Shown: positions 1 to 6,330, counted from the first letter of the stretch. The stretch: DNA of 7,748 nt from Candidatus Heimdallarchaeota archaeon (GCA_030602675.1 JAUVZH010000112.1:1-7748), one strand, 5' to 3'. Made by a program: numbers and translations. The notes: generated by a model from the sequence alone, not told the origin.

Positions 1-858
1 GGAAGACATCGATCCAGAATGCTCATATAAATTATGTGCATACCAATACCAATCTAACAAATCACTGGCATTTGTACAGATTAAGTTATCGACATCATAA
101 AACAACCATTCTAATTTTCCATCTCCTTCCAAATCAACCAATGTAGTTTCAAATTGCCAATTCGTATCAAAAGCACCATTAACGAAATCTTCAGACCCAT
201 CATTATTTAACTGAACGGCTCCTAACGCCCATGTAAGAATAATTTCATATGCATCATCATTGTCTACATCACCAACTACTGGAGCGCTTCCATGATAATT
301 ACCACTTGTGTAATTCCACAATTGATTGCCTCCTCCATCTAGACAGTAAAGTCTTGGCTCTGTAGAAGCTGCTAAAATGTTTAGATGACCATTTTGTTCA
401 ATATCAACAATTAGTGGCGAATATACAATTGATCCTTCGACTGAATAATTCCACATTTTAATACCATTTTCATCCAAACAGTAAATTTGTCCATCAAAGT
501 CTGTTACAATTACCTCAGCACGACCATCAGCATCAACATCTGCAACTGCTGGCGAAGAATAAATGACACCATTTGTATAGAATTTCCATTCTTCATTTCC
601 TTGGTTATCGACACAGTAGACAGTTTTGTCATCACAACAAACAATAATCTCTAAATATCCATCATGATCAATATCAATGAATGCTGGTGAAGAATAGATA
701 TTTCCTAATGTAGTAAATGTCCATACCTCAGAAATACCAACAGCATTAGGTTCTAGAACCTGATAATGCTCTTGTGTTCTAGCATCCACATTATTCCTAA
801 ATGGTACAAAAAACAACCAACTAATCATAAAAATTGCAAATAATCTTCTTTTAACCAA
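1..858 (-). CDS. Secreted FG-GAP/PQQ-like beta-propeller protein, N-terminal part (3' end beyond window)
   Basis: The reading frame is open for 286 codons from a TTG at 856-858 to the window edge, so the C-terminus is missing. The start is chosen because GGGAGG lies 9 nt upstream and the N-terminus is a good signal peptide: VKRR, a hydrophobic run (residues about 6-19), and a likely cleavage after VDA (residue 26). The mature part shows at least five propeller-like repeats of about 43-47 residues, each with a YSSPA/SAP-like strand followed by an Asp-rich loop: DIDHDG (62-67), DVDADG (107-112), DIEQNG (152-157), DVDNDD (197-202) and DLEGDG (242-247). Between the loops are YC(V/L)D and W-[KN]-[FY] strands. 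This is the FG-GAP/VCBS pattern with Ca-binding loops. I infer an extracellular or cell-surface adhesion or binding role; the ligand is unknown. Two adjacent Cys (74-75) and repeated YC pairs are unusual but could be structural. Confidence 0.85.
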   Translation of the reverse strand, partial: MVKRRLFAIFMISWLFFVPFRNNVDARTQEHYQVLEPNAVGISEVWTFTTLGNIYSSPAFIDIDHDGYLEIIVCCDDKTVYCVDNQGNEEWKFYTNGVIYSSPAVADVDADGRAEVIVTDFDGQIYCLDENGIKMWNYSVEGSIVYSPLIVDIEQNGHLNILAASTEPRLYCLDGGGNQLWNYTSGNYHGSAPVVGDVDNDDAYEIILTWALGAVQLNNDGSEDFVNGAFDTNWQFETTLVDLEGDGKLEWLFYDVDNLICTNASDLLDWYWYAHNLYEHSGSMSS

Positions 859-867
859 AATAGCTTT

Positions 868-873
868 CCTCCC
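868..873 (-). promoter_or_regulatory. Shine-Dalgarno site that fixes a TTG start
   Basis: On the minus strand GGGAGG lies 9 nt before the TTG at 856-858. It is the strongest Shine-Dalgarno match in the window and supports TTG initiation of the beta-propeller gene. An in-frame TTG at 886-888 lies upstream of this site and has no such motif. A weak TATA-like stretch (CGATAAAAAT, minus strand, 917-926) could be the promoter. Confidence 0.7.
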
Positions 874-981
874 AAGTTTGAAAAACAATTAACATAGCAA
901 ATTAGGAATAATAAGGATTTTTATCGAAAAATTAACGACTAAACAATAGCTGTTTTAGCAACTCTTCATCAAATTGCATGC

Positions 982-992
982 CTTTTTATAAT
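982..992 (+). promoter_or_regulatory. TATA-box-like promoter of the methyltransferase gene
   Basis: CTTTTTATAAT lies 28-38 bp before the ATG at 1020. At usual archaeal spacing (about 25 bp to the start site) transcription would begin within a few nucleotides of that ATG, giving a leaderless or near-leaderless mRNA. The box lies inside the longer reading frame starting at 978, which argues against 978 as the true start. Confidence 0.5.
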
Positions 993-1019
993 CATGCAAA
1001 CCTAGCTATAGCGATTCAA

Positions 1020-1589
1020 ATGACAATTTATGATCCAAGTAGATTAGAAATGGCTATCACAAGAGTTAGCAATTGGGTATTAACGCGTTACTATAAGCGA
1101 TTTATAGATGAACTTGAACTGCAAGAGAATGACAAAGTGCTTGATTTTGGTTCGGGAACAGGTTATATGACAAAACTCATATCAAAGAAATTACCAGGAG
1201 AAGAAAGCTGGATTACTTGCGTGGAAATATCCGAAAAGTGGACAAAAGCTGCAAGGAAGAATTTGAAGCGATTTAAGAAAGCTGATTTCTGCACTGGGAT
1301 GATAACAGAACTGGTTATGAAAGAAAAGTTCTATGATAAAGTAGTCATTCATGTGGTACTACATGATATTGCTAAAGATGAACGTCAAGCAGTAGTAAAA
1401 GCACTGACTAAAACGTTAAAGAAGAAAGGAAAATTGATCATTCGTGATCCAACAAATCCATCACATGGAATGCCTCCAGAAGAAATACGAGAAGTGATGA
1501 AAAAAGCCGGAATGGTAGAATTACATTCACAACTAACTGAAAGAAAGTTTCTTGGAGAAGTATTTGATGGTGTTTTTGAAAAGAAATAA
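1020..1589 (+). CDS. Class I SAM-dependent methyltransferase
   Basis: This is a Rossmann-fold methyltransferase of the UbiE/Methyltransf_11/25 type, about 190 residues and a single catalytic domain. Numbered from the upstream ATG at 978, it shows motif I VLDFGSGTGYMT (54-65, the SAM loop), the acidic end of strand 2 in CVEIS (E83), and a motif IV region YDKVVIHVVLHDI (119-131). Next come a KKKGKLIIRDP strand (148-158) and a C-terminal helix/strand segment. The frame is open from 978, but I prefer 1020 (M15): neither ATG has a Shine-Dalgarno site, and a TATA-like box at 982-992 would place transcription initiation beside 1020. The substrate cannot be read from the sequence; a small molecule is most likely. 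It is monocistronic, divergent from the propeller gene and convergent with the tetR-like gene 50 bp away. Confidence 0.85.
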   Translation: MTIYDPSRLEMAITRVSNWVLTRYYKRFIDELELQENDKVLDFGSGTGYMTKLISKKLPGEESWITCVEISEKWTKAARKNLKRFKKADFCTGMITELVMKEKFYDKVVIHVVLHDIAKDERQAVVKALTKTLKKKGKLIIRDPTNPSHGMPPEEIREVMKKAGMVELHSQLTERKFLGEVFDGVFEKK

Positions 1590-1639
1590 CCACCATCATT
1601 AACTATTATTCATTACCTAGTTTGGCAATTAAATTAAAA

Positions 1640-2275
1640 TTAATAATAATTTCTTAAAATTTTCTTGATTTGGTTAAGAACAAAGCTAGTGTATTCCTTT
1701 TGATAGTCCAATTTTTGAGCATATTGTAGAGGAAAGAGGAATTCAGGTTGTAGAAGCTCAACATTGCCATGAACTATTCCCCAAATAAACATTGTGAATT
1801 TGGTTGGATCGACATTTGAAAGTTCCTTATTGTCAACTGCTTGATTAACAACTTGCAACATCAAATCAAAGGATTCGGGTTGATAATTGGATTCTATAGG
1901 ACCGATGGAGCTAGAAGGTGGTGCCGGAGTCATAAACATCATTCGATATCTTTCAATATCTTCGATAGCAAAATTCAGATAAAATTCAGCTAGCTTCTCT
2001 AAAAGATCAATCGATGAACCTTGATGTGTATCAATAACCGCTTTCATATTCTCAGTGAATTTTTGAAAATCTTCTAGTATAACTGCAAACCATAATTCCC
2101 TTTTACTTTGAACATAATTGTATAGGTTTCCTTGTTGCATATCCACCTTTTTAGCAATCGCTCGCATGCTAAACCCTTCTGAACCATACTTGAGAAATAG
2201 TTTCCTTCCTTCAGTTAGTATTTTTTGAAATTGCGTGGCTTTCTTTTCAGGGGACCTTGCTCTTTTTTTAGACAT
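1640..2275 (-). CDS. TetR/AcrR-family transcriptional repressor with WHG-type effector domain
   Basis: The 211-residue length is normal for TetR. A basic N-terminus (SKKRARSPEKK) precedes the TetR_N helix-turn-helix at about residues 16-62, including GFSMRAIAKKVDMQQGNLYNYV and SKRELW. The C-terminal half looks like the WHG ligand-binding domain: YRMMF at 110-114 and FIWGIVHGNVELL at 163-175. Family members are dimers that bind short palindromes and release them on binding a small hydrophobic ligand. The gene is divergent from the SDR enzyme gene, and the spacer contains two matching palindromes, so autorepression plus control of the SDR gene is the natural inference. The start has no strong Shine-Dalgarno site. 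The WHG assignment is from recalled motif appearance. The inducer is unknown. Confidence 0.9.
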   Translation of the reverse strand: MSKKRARSPEKKATQFQKILTEGRKLFLKYGSEGFSMRAIAKKVDMQQGNLYNYVQSKRELWFAVILEDFQKFTENMKAVIDTHQGSSIDLLEKLAEFYLNFAIEDIERYRMMFMTPAPPSSSIGPIESNYQPESFDLMLQVVNQAVDNKELSNVDPTKFTMFIWGIVHGNVELLQPEFLFPLQYAQKLDYQKEYTSFVLNQIKKILRNYY

Positions 2276-2312
2276 AGTTGCTAATTTCTTTTCAAAGCAT
2301 AAAAAGTTTTAG

Positions 2313-2327
2313 ATGAACACCGTTCAT
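2313..2327. promoter_or_regulatory. Palindromic operator 1 for the adjacent TetR protein
   Basis: ATGAACACCGTTCAT is a perfect inverted repeat with 6-bp arms and a 3-bp centre. It lies between the shared TATA box and the repressor gene, close to where minus-strand transcription should begin (about 2312). Its first 14 bases recur exactly at 2365-2378. Size, symmetry and placement fit a TetR-family operator; binding is inferred. Confidence 0.75.
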
Positions 2328-2335
2328 TTACAAAG

Positions 2336-2345
2336 ATATATAAAT
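2336..2345. promoter_or_regulatory. Shared bidirectional TATA box between tetR and SDR genes
   Basis: ATATATAAAT reads as a good archaeal TATA box on the plus strand and as ATTTATATAT on the minus strand. At about 25 bp spacing it predicts starts near 2365-2370 (SDR gene) and near 2312 (tetR), each falling in or beside one of the two palindromes. A second minus-strand box, TTTTTATG at about 2301-2308, could instead give a leaderless tetR transcript. Confidence 0.6.
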
Positions 2346-2364
2346 GAGGAAATCTATTATTTAA

Positions 2365-2379
2365 ATGAACACCGTTCAC
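2365..2379. promoter_or_regulatory. Palindromic operator 2 for the adjacent TetR protein
   Basis: ATGAACACCGTTCAC repeats operator 1 over 14 bases and keeps the TGAAC-ACC-GTTCA palindrome. It covers the predicted plus-strand transcription start. The copies are 52 bp apart (2314 to 2366), about five helical turns, so two bound repressors would sit on the same face of the DNA around the TATA box. The ATG at 2365 is part of this site and is probably not a start codon. Confidence 0.75.
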
Positions 2380-2400
2380 CTAACTGATGTGGTGAAAGAA

Positions 2401-3360
2401 ATGAAAAACAATGAACAAAAAATATCAGTAGTATTAGGAGGAACCGGAGGAATAGGTTCCGCAGTAGTAAGAGAGTTGATTGAAAAGAAAAGAGCAGTTA
2501 GAGTAGTTACTAGGAATGAAGCACACGCTCAAGAGCTTTTCAAAGGTATGAAAGTAGAGATTGTGCAAGCAGATATGCTTTCATTAGAACAAACAAGGAA
2601 AGCTGTAGAAGGAGCAGCATACGTTTACCATTGCATAGGAATTCCTTATACAAGATGGTTGAAAGATTTTCCAATCATTCAGAAGAATATCATTGAAGCA
2701 ATGGTTGGAAAGGAAGCAGTTTTAGCTTATGCAGACAATTTGTACATGTATGGAAAGGCAAATGGTGAGAAAATAGCTGAAGAGCATCCACAAGAAGCAA
2801 CATCAAAAAAGGGACAATTAAGAAGAAGATTAGCAGAAGAATTACTAGAGAAGCATAAAGAAGGAAAATTGAAAACGGTTGTAGTAAGATTCGGAGATTT
2901 TTACGGACCAAATGTCGTAAATGGCTTTACAATACCATTATTCAAAAATCCAATAGCAAACAAAACAGCTTCTTGGATAGGTGACTTAGAACAAAAGCAT
3001 TCGTTGATATACATAGATGATGCAGCAAAAGGATTCATAGAAGCAACAGAAAACCCAGAATTATATGGAAAGATTTGGCATATTGAAGGAGCAGAAGCAG
3101 TTACTGGAAGAGAATTCATTGAGATGATTTTTGGTCAACTGGGTTACAAACCAAAAATGAAGGTACTAAAGAAAGGAACAATCAGCTTTCTAAGTCCATT
3201 TGTGCCCATCGTTAAAGAGATTAAGGAACTGTTGGATCAATGGGAGCATCCATTCGTAATTGATGGAACAAAATACAGAGAAGTGACCGGAATAAATGGC
3301 TATACTTCTCACAAAGAAGCAATAGCAAGAACACTAGCATGGTTTGAAGAAAACAACTGA
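2401..3360 (+). CDS. NAD(P)-dependent epimerase/dehydratase-like enzyme (extended SDR family)
   Basis: The 319 residues form an N-terminal Rossmann domain and a C-terminal substrate domain. Numbered from the upstream ATG at 2365, the nucleotide loop is GGTGGIG (25-31), and VVTR (47-50) ends strand 2 with an Arg that suggests NADP(H). D70 lies in the QADM adenine-contact position, and Y127-M-Y-G-K131 is the YxxxK catalytic pair. RFGDFYGP (175-182) is the extended-SDR signature after strand 6, and SLIYIDDAAKG (213-223) is the usual VHVDD-like segment. The start at 2401 is preferred because GGTGA lies 5 nt upstream; the ATG at 2365 lies within an operator. The reaction is an oxidoreduction or epimerisation at a sugar- or alcohol-like group; the substrate is unknown. 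Expression is probably repressed by the divergent TetR protein. It ends 12 bp from the convergent CPBP gene. Confidence 0.88.
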   Translation: MKNNEQKISVVLGGTGGIGSAVVRELIEKKRAVRVVTRNEAHAQELFKGMKVEIVQADMLSLEQTRKAVEGAAYVYHCIGIPYTRWLKDFPIIQKNIIEAMVGKEAVLAYADNLYMYGKANGEKIAEEHPQEATSKKGQLRRRLAEELLEKHKEGKLKTVVVRFGDFYGPNVVNGFTIPLFKNPIANKTASWIGDLEQKHSLIYIDDAAKGFIEATENPELYGKIWHIEGAEAVTGREFIEMIFGQLGYKPKMKVLKKGTISFLSPFVPIVKEIKELLDQWEHPFVIDGTKYREVTGINGYTSHKEAIARTLAWFEENN

Positions 3361-3372
3361 CAATTACTCTGA

Positions 3373-4407
3373 CTATTGAAGATAAAATTGCCAAACCCAA
3401 TCGACAGCAGCGTGTAGAAACGCTGCTCCAAATAAACCACTTTTTCGCCAAACATAACCATAAGCTATTCCAGCACATGAAGCAAAAAGAATGTAATGCC
3501 AGACAAACTCTGGAGAGGTGTTGTTCCAATGAGAAAGACCAAAGACGAACGAGACTAAAACAAGCGTGTAACGTTTTGTATGGGGATCTTTGAATTTTTT
3601 ATCTAACTCATTAAGGATCACTCCTCGAAAAATGAATTCCTCAGGAAGAGCAATAGTAATGTAAATGGCGATAAAAACTAGCACTTTCATCCAAGGTTCA
3701 GTAGTAGTATCAACATTCCAGTAGAGAAAACCAGTAGCAAGACCAATGGGAGTTATAACAACTAGCAATAATGGTATCATTAAGAAGGAGTATTTTATAG
3801 CTGCAATAGTTGGTTTGGAGTTCACTTTGTTAGGATCTTTTTGATTAAAAGGAGCATAGATGATAAATAGGAGCTGAACGACCCAGAGAGTCGTTAAATT
3901 GTAACCAAGGTCTTGATAACCATCAAAGAGAACCATAGTATGACGATGATCAAAACCGATCCAAAGCAAAAGAGCACTAATAATAATAAAAATTGAGCGA
4001 TTAGGGATCGAGGGGGAGAAGCTTAAACCAATAATCATGAGTGAGATCGGTAGAATATACCAAGTAAGGAAAATAGTAATCGTACTAGCAGTTAGCGTTT
4101 CACCAATAATGGAAATAAGAAAGAAAGGAAGAATAACGGAAAGGAAAGAAAGGTTAACGAAATCAGCTTTATTTTTGTGAATGAATTGTTCATACCTGTC
4201 CATGATACCCTTCTTGCTAAAAACAAATACCCCTGAAACCCAAATGAAACTGAGAAAAGCTGCTAGAACGTTTTTTAGAGCTGTTTCTTGAGGAAAGAGA
4301 AAAACAAGGGCAAAGGAAAGTGAGCCTACTATAATACTAGAAACAACTAACCAGAAGGAATTAGAATGGATAATGAGCCTTTTTTCCATCTGCATAGTCT
4401 CTATCAT
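3373..4407 (-). CDS. CPBP-family (CAAX protease / Abi-like) intramembrane metalloprotease
   Basis: The 344-residue protein is strongly hydrophobic, with about eight predicted membrane spans. The CPBP domain fills the C-terminal third. Motif 1 is E256-E257-FIF-R261 (EExxxR), motif 2 is F289-GLS-H293 (FxxxH), and motif 3 is H332-AAV-D336 (HxxxD). All expected catalytic or metal-ligand residues are present, so the protein is probably active. Relatives are prenyl-protein proteases, bacteriocin-maturation or immunity proteins, and membrane-stress proteins; the substrate cannot be told here. The N-terminal 240 residues are an extra multi-span region. It starts 9 bp after the stop of a 60-codon membrane-protein gene on the same strand, suggesting cotranscription and translational coupling. 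In-frame ATGs at codons 5 and 7 are alternative starts. Confidence 0.88.
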   Translation of the reverse strand: MIETMQMEKRLIIHSNSFWLVVSSIIVGSLSFALVFLFPQETALKNVLAAFLSFIWVSGVFVFSKKGIMDRYEQFIHKNKADFVNLSFLSVILPFFLISIIGETLTASTITIFLTWYILPISLMIIGLSFSPSIPNRSIFIIISALLLWIGFDHRHTMVLFDGYQDLGYNLTTLWVVQLLFIIYAPFNQKDPNKVNSKPTIAAIKYSFLMIPLLLVVITPIGLATGFLYWNVDTTTEPWMKVLVFIAIYITIALPEEFIFRGVILNELDKKFKDPHTKRYTLVLVSFVFGLSHWNNTSPEFVWHYILFASCAGIAYGYVWRKSGLFGAAFLHAAVDWVWQFYLQ

Positions 4408-4416
4408 ACATCAAAG

Positions 4417-4599
4417 CTAGTATTTACATTGAAAAAACTTCTTGAAAAAGGAAAATGCTTTAGCTGATTCAACTACATCGTATGCAAGATCTTCTTCTAC
4501 CGCAAGTATCTTGGCAACAAGCATCACAACAACAATTGCAGCAACAGTGAGCAATATCCTGATCTCTACTTCGTAAGATGAAAATTCTAAACAATTCAT
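4417..4599 (-). CDS. Small single-span membrane protein, unrecognised (60 residues)
   Basis: I do not recognise a family. The protein has a short N-terminus (NCLEFSSYEVEIR), one hydrophobic span (about residues 15-34), an acidic patch (EEDLAYDVVES, 35-45), and a tail rich in Phe and Lys ending in CKY. The last residues, FQCKY, are not a canonical CaaX box, although a Cys lies three residues from the end. Codon choice resembles the neighbours. It is encoded just ahead of the CPBP protease with a 9-bp gap, so it may be a partner, regulator or substrate of that enzyme; this is inference. A reading frame on the same strand (4469-4678) encodes a Cys-run protein and looks like a shadow of this gene. 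Confidence 0.6.
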   Translation of the reverse strand: MNCLEFSSYEVEIRILLTVAAIVVVMLVAKILAVEEDLAYDVVESAKAFSFFKKFFQCKY

Positions 4600-4622
4600 A
4601 AAAAATGCTTATAGGCCACAAG

Positions 4623-4637
4623 CAAAAACCGTTTTTG
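4623..4637. promoter_or_regulatory. 15-bp palindrome upstream of the small-protein/CPBP operon
   Basis: CAAAAACCGTTTTTG is a perfect inverted repeat with 7-bp arms around one base. It lies between a TATA-like stretch (GAATATTTAG on the minus strand, 4641-4650) and the ATG at 4597-4599, close to the expected transcription start. The position fits an archaeal repressor site. It differs from the TetR operators, so another regulator would be involved. A-T richness makes chance occurrence possible. Confidence 0.4.
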
Positions 4638-4640
4638 TTT

Positions 4641-4650
4641 CTAAATATTC
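4641..4650 (-). promoter_or_regulatory. Possible TATA box for the small-protein/CPBP operon
   Basis: GAATATTTAG on the minus strand lies about 42-51 bp before the ATG at 4599. It would place transcription initiation near 4616-4620 with a leader of about 20 nt. The match is moderate in an AT-rich background. Confidence 0.35.
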
Positions 4651-4710
4651 TATTCAGTAATTTTGATGTTTTCTTCATCTAAATCCCAAACCAAACAAAC
4701 AATCTAGTTG

Positions 4711-4754
4711 TTTCATTACTTTTTTTGAGGAAAATAAACTTTTTTGTAATGAAA
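4711..4754. repeat. Spaced 9-bp inverted repeat in the divergent spacer
   Basis: TTTCATTAC (4711-4719) is matched by its exact reverse complement GTAATGAAA (4746-4754) across 26 bp. The interior holds two near-identical ACTTTTTT(T)G runs (4718-4727 and 4739-4746). The arms are 35 bp apart, between the CPBP operon and the beta-lactamase-fold gene. It could be a pair of half-sites for a dimeric regulator or an mRNA hairpin; it lies upstream of the downstream gene's TATA box, so a DNA role is more likely. Confidence 0.4.
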
Positions 4755-4802
4755 TTAGTTGGTGCTAAAGGTAACAAAATGTGACCTCAAATAGTGAATC
4801 TG

Positions 4803-4812
4803 CTTTTTAAAG
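4803..4812 (+). promoter_or_regulatory. TATA-like promoter of the beta-lactamase-fold gene
   Basis: CTTTTTAAAG lies about 31-40 bp before the first of three consecutive ATG codons (4843, 4846, 4849). A start near 4835-4840 is expected, giving a leader of only a few nucleotides. No convincing Shine-Dalgarno site is present, in line with leaderless translation. Confidence 0.5.
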
Positions 4813-4820
4813 AAAGACAG

Positions 4821-4834
4821 TCTACTCAAGTAGA
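4821..4834. promoter_or_regulatory. Palindrome between TATA box and start of the beta-lactamase-fold gene
   Basis: TCTACTCAAGTAGA has perfect 6-bp arms with a 2-bp centre. It sits just after the TATA-like box and before the ATG triplet, where archaeal repressors commonly block polymerase. It is unlike the TetR operator sequence, so a different regulator is implied if it is functional. Confidence 0.45.
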
Positions 4835-4842
4835 GATGATAT

Positions 4843-6330
4843 ATGATGATGAAACCATTCAATTTGCAAATTTCAAAAGAAAGATTAGACGGGCTTGATA
4901 CCTATCTCGAAGAAGCGATAATTAAAAGAAAAGTTCCAGGATTAGGGATTTCTATCGTTGTAGATAATGAGATTATCTATTCAAAGGGATTCGGATTACG
5001 AAATATTAAGAAGAAAGAAAAAGTAACAAAAGATACTATCTTTCCAATAGGTTCTACAACAAAACCATTTACATCAACAGCTATAGCAATGCTAGTGGAA
5101 GATGGTTTACTTGAGTGGGATAAACCAATAAGGAATTACTGTCCTGAATTTAAATTCAAAGATTCATACATAAATGAGAATGTGACTATTCGAGATATTT
5201 TGGGACACAGAACAGGTATGCCAGGACACAATTTCGTTTGGTTTGGATTCGAACCCGAGATCACTTATATGGATAAAGTACAATACTTGGATGCATCTAA
5301 ACCATTCAGAACTACTTTTCAATATTGTAACATTCTCTACTGCTCAACAGCAGAATTAATTGAAAAGCTAACTGGAAAGAGTTACTCGGAGTTTGTGAAA
5401 GAACGAATATTAAAACCGTTAGGCATGAAGAAGACATTCTTCTCTAGAGAAGATGTATGGAAGGATTCTGATTATGCTGCATTATATACAGAGAAAGATG
5501 GAGAAATAATTGAGTCAGCAGATATCGATTTAAAATTTGGGGAAGGATCCGGGAACATAAACTCAACAGCAGAGGATATGGCTAAATTTTTGCGATTTCA
5601 CTTAAGCAAAGGCAAAGTAAATGACAAAGAACTCTTATCCGAAACGAATTTAGTAAAAACACACCTGCCAGCAACAATCATTGGACCACGATCAATGTTG
5701 GATGATGTCTACCCAGAAGAAAAATTAGTTCACTATCAAAGTTATGCTCATGGTTGGATTTGTGAATTTTATAGAGGAAATAGAATGAATTATCATGCAG
5801 GCAGTTATCAAGGATGTTGTCACATAGCGAGCTTCTTACCAGACCTAAACATAGGTATTGATATTTTAACAAACACTATCGAGAGCTTTCTAGGACATAT
5901 TCTCCACTACCATATAATAGACCGATTGTTAGGATTAGAGCAAATAGATTATTTAGTAGTAGATGAGAGGATAATGAATTACATTAAAGAAAACAAGAAA
6001 AAGGGTCAAGAAAGAAAGGAAAAAGAGAAAGTAAAGAAAACAAAACATTCTCGTCCCCTAGAAGATTACGTTGGAAAGTACACACATCCAGCTTATTCAG
6101 ATTTCAAGTTCAAACTAGAAGATGGGAAGCTAATCACAAATTTTGGCATACATACCAGCGAAGCAATTCATTATCACTATGAAATTTTTGAAGTAAATCT
6201 AGGCATTTTTGGTGTATCAATATTAGTTAATTTTGAAACAAATCAAAAAGGAATAGTACACGGATTGCGGATACAAACTGAACCAGCGTCAGATCCAGCA
6301 TTCTTCAAGAAGGAGGATAATCCTTCTTGA
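4843..6330 (+). CDS. Serine beta-lactamase-fold hydrolase (class C / PF00144 type) with C-terminal DUF3471-like domain
   Basis: The 495-residue protein has no signal peptide and is probably cytoplasmic. Residues about 10-370 form the serine beta-lactamase/esterase/DD-peptidase fold. The S71-T-T-K74 nucleophile motif lies in IFPIGSTTKPF, Y161-C-N163 is the YxN motif, and H318-A-G320 is the HxG motif of class C relatives, so the active site appears complete. ILGHRTGMPG (119-128) is a typical family segment. A Lys/Glu-rich linker (about 382-402) leads to a small beta domain (about 403-490) resembling DUF3471. With no peptidoglycan expected in an archaeon, a peptidase, esterase or amidase role is likelier than antibiotic resistance; the substrate is unknown. 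The first three codons are ATG, and I use the most upstream. The gene appears to be monocistronic. Confidence 0.9.
   Translation: MMMKPFNLQISKERLDGLDTYLEEAIIKRKVPGLGISIVVDNEIIYSKGFGLRNIKKKEKVTKDTIFPIGSTTKPFTSTAIAMLVEDGLLEWDKPIRNYCPEFKFKDSYINENVTIRDILGHRTGMPGHNFVWFGFEPEITYMDKVQYLDASKPFRTTFQYCNILYCSTAELIEKLTGKSYSEFVKERILKPLGMKKTFFSREDVWKDSDYAALYTEKDGEIIESADIDLKFGEGSGNINSTAEDMAKFLRFHLSKGKVNDKELLSETNLVKTHLPATIIGPRSMLDDVYPEEKLVHYQSYAHGWICEFYRGNRMNYHAGSYQGCCHIASFLPDLNIGIDILTNTIESFLGHILHYHIIDRLLGLEQIDYLVVDERIMNYIKENKKKGQERKEKEKVKKTKHSRPLEDYVGKYTHPAYSDFKFKLEDGKLITNFGIHTSEAIHYHYEIFEVNLGIFGVSILVNFETNQKGIVHGLRIQTEPASDPAFFKKEDNPS

Noticed and set aside
2690..3119. Two minus-strand frames of 72-73 codons opposite the SDR gene, one Leu-rich and membrane-like
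   Set aside because: They lie antisense to a clear enzyme gene with intact family motifs. The hydrophobic look comes from the complement of Lys/Glu codons.
3221..3529. 102-codon minus-strand frame overlapping the ends of the SDR and CPBP genes
   Set aside because: It runs across two well-supported genes, overlaps the CPBP coding end in another frame and has no family signature.
4469..4678. 69-codon minus-strand frame with a Cys-run C-terminus (CCCNCCCDACC), suggestive of a metallothionein-like peptide
   Set aside because: The Cys run comes from reading the Val/Ala/Leu-rich membrane span of the 60-residue gene one frame over (GTTGCTGC-type codons). The 60-residue frame has a coherent membrane-protein layout and tight spacing to the CPBP gene.
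5678..5872. 64-codon minus-strand frame within the beta-lactamase-fold gene
   Set aside because: It is antisense to the region encoding the HxG motif, with no independent signal.
4843..6330. Antibiotic-resistance beta-lactamase
   Set aside because: The fold and motifs are shared by many esterases and peptidases, there is no signal peptide, and the extra C-terminal domain and archaeal context point away from a resistance role.
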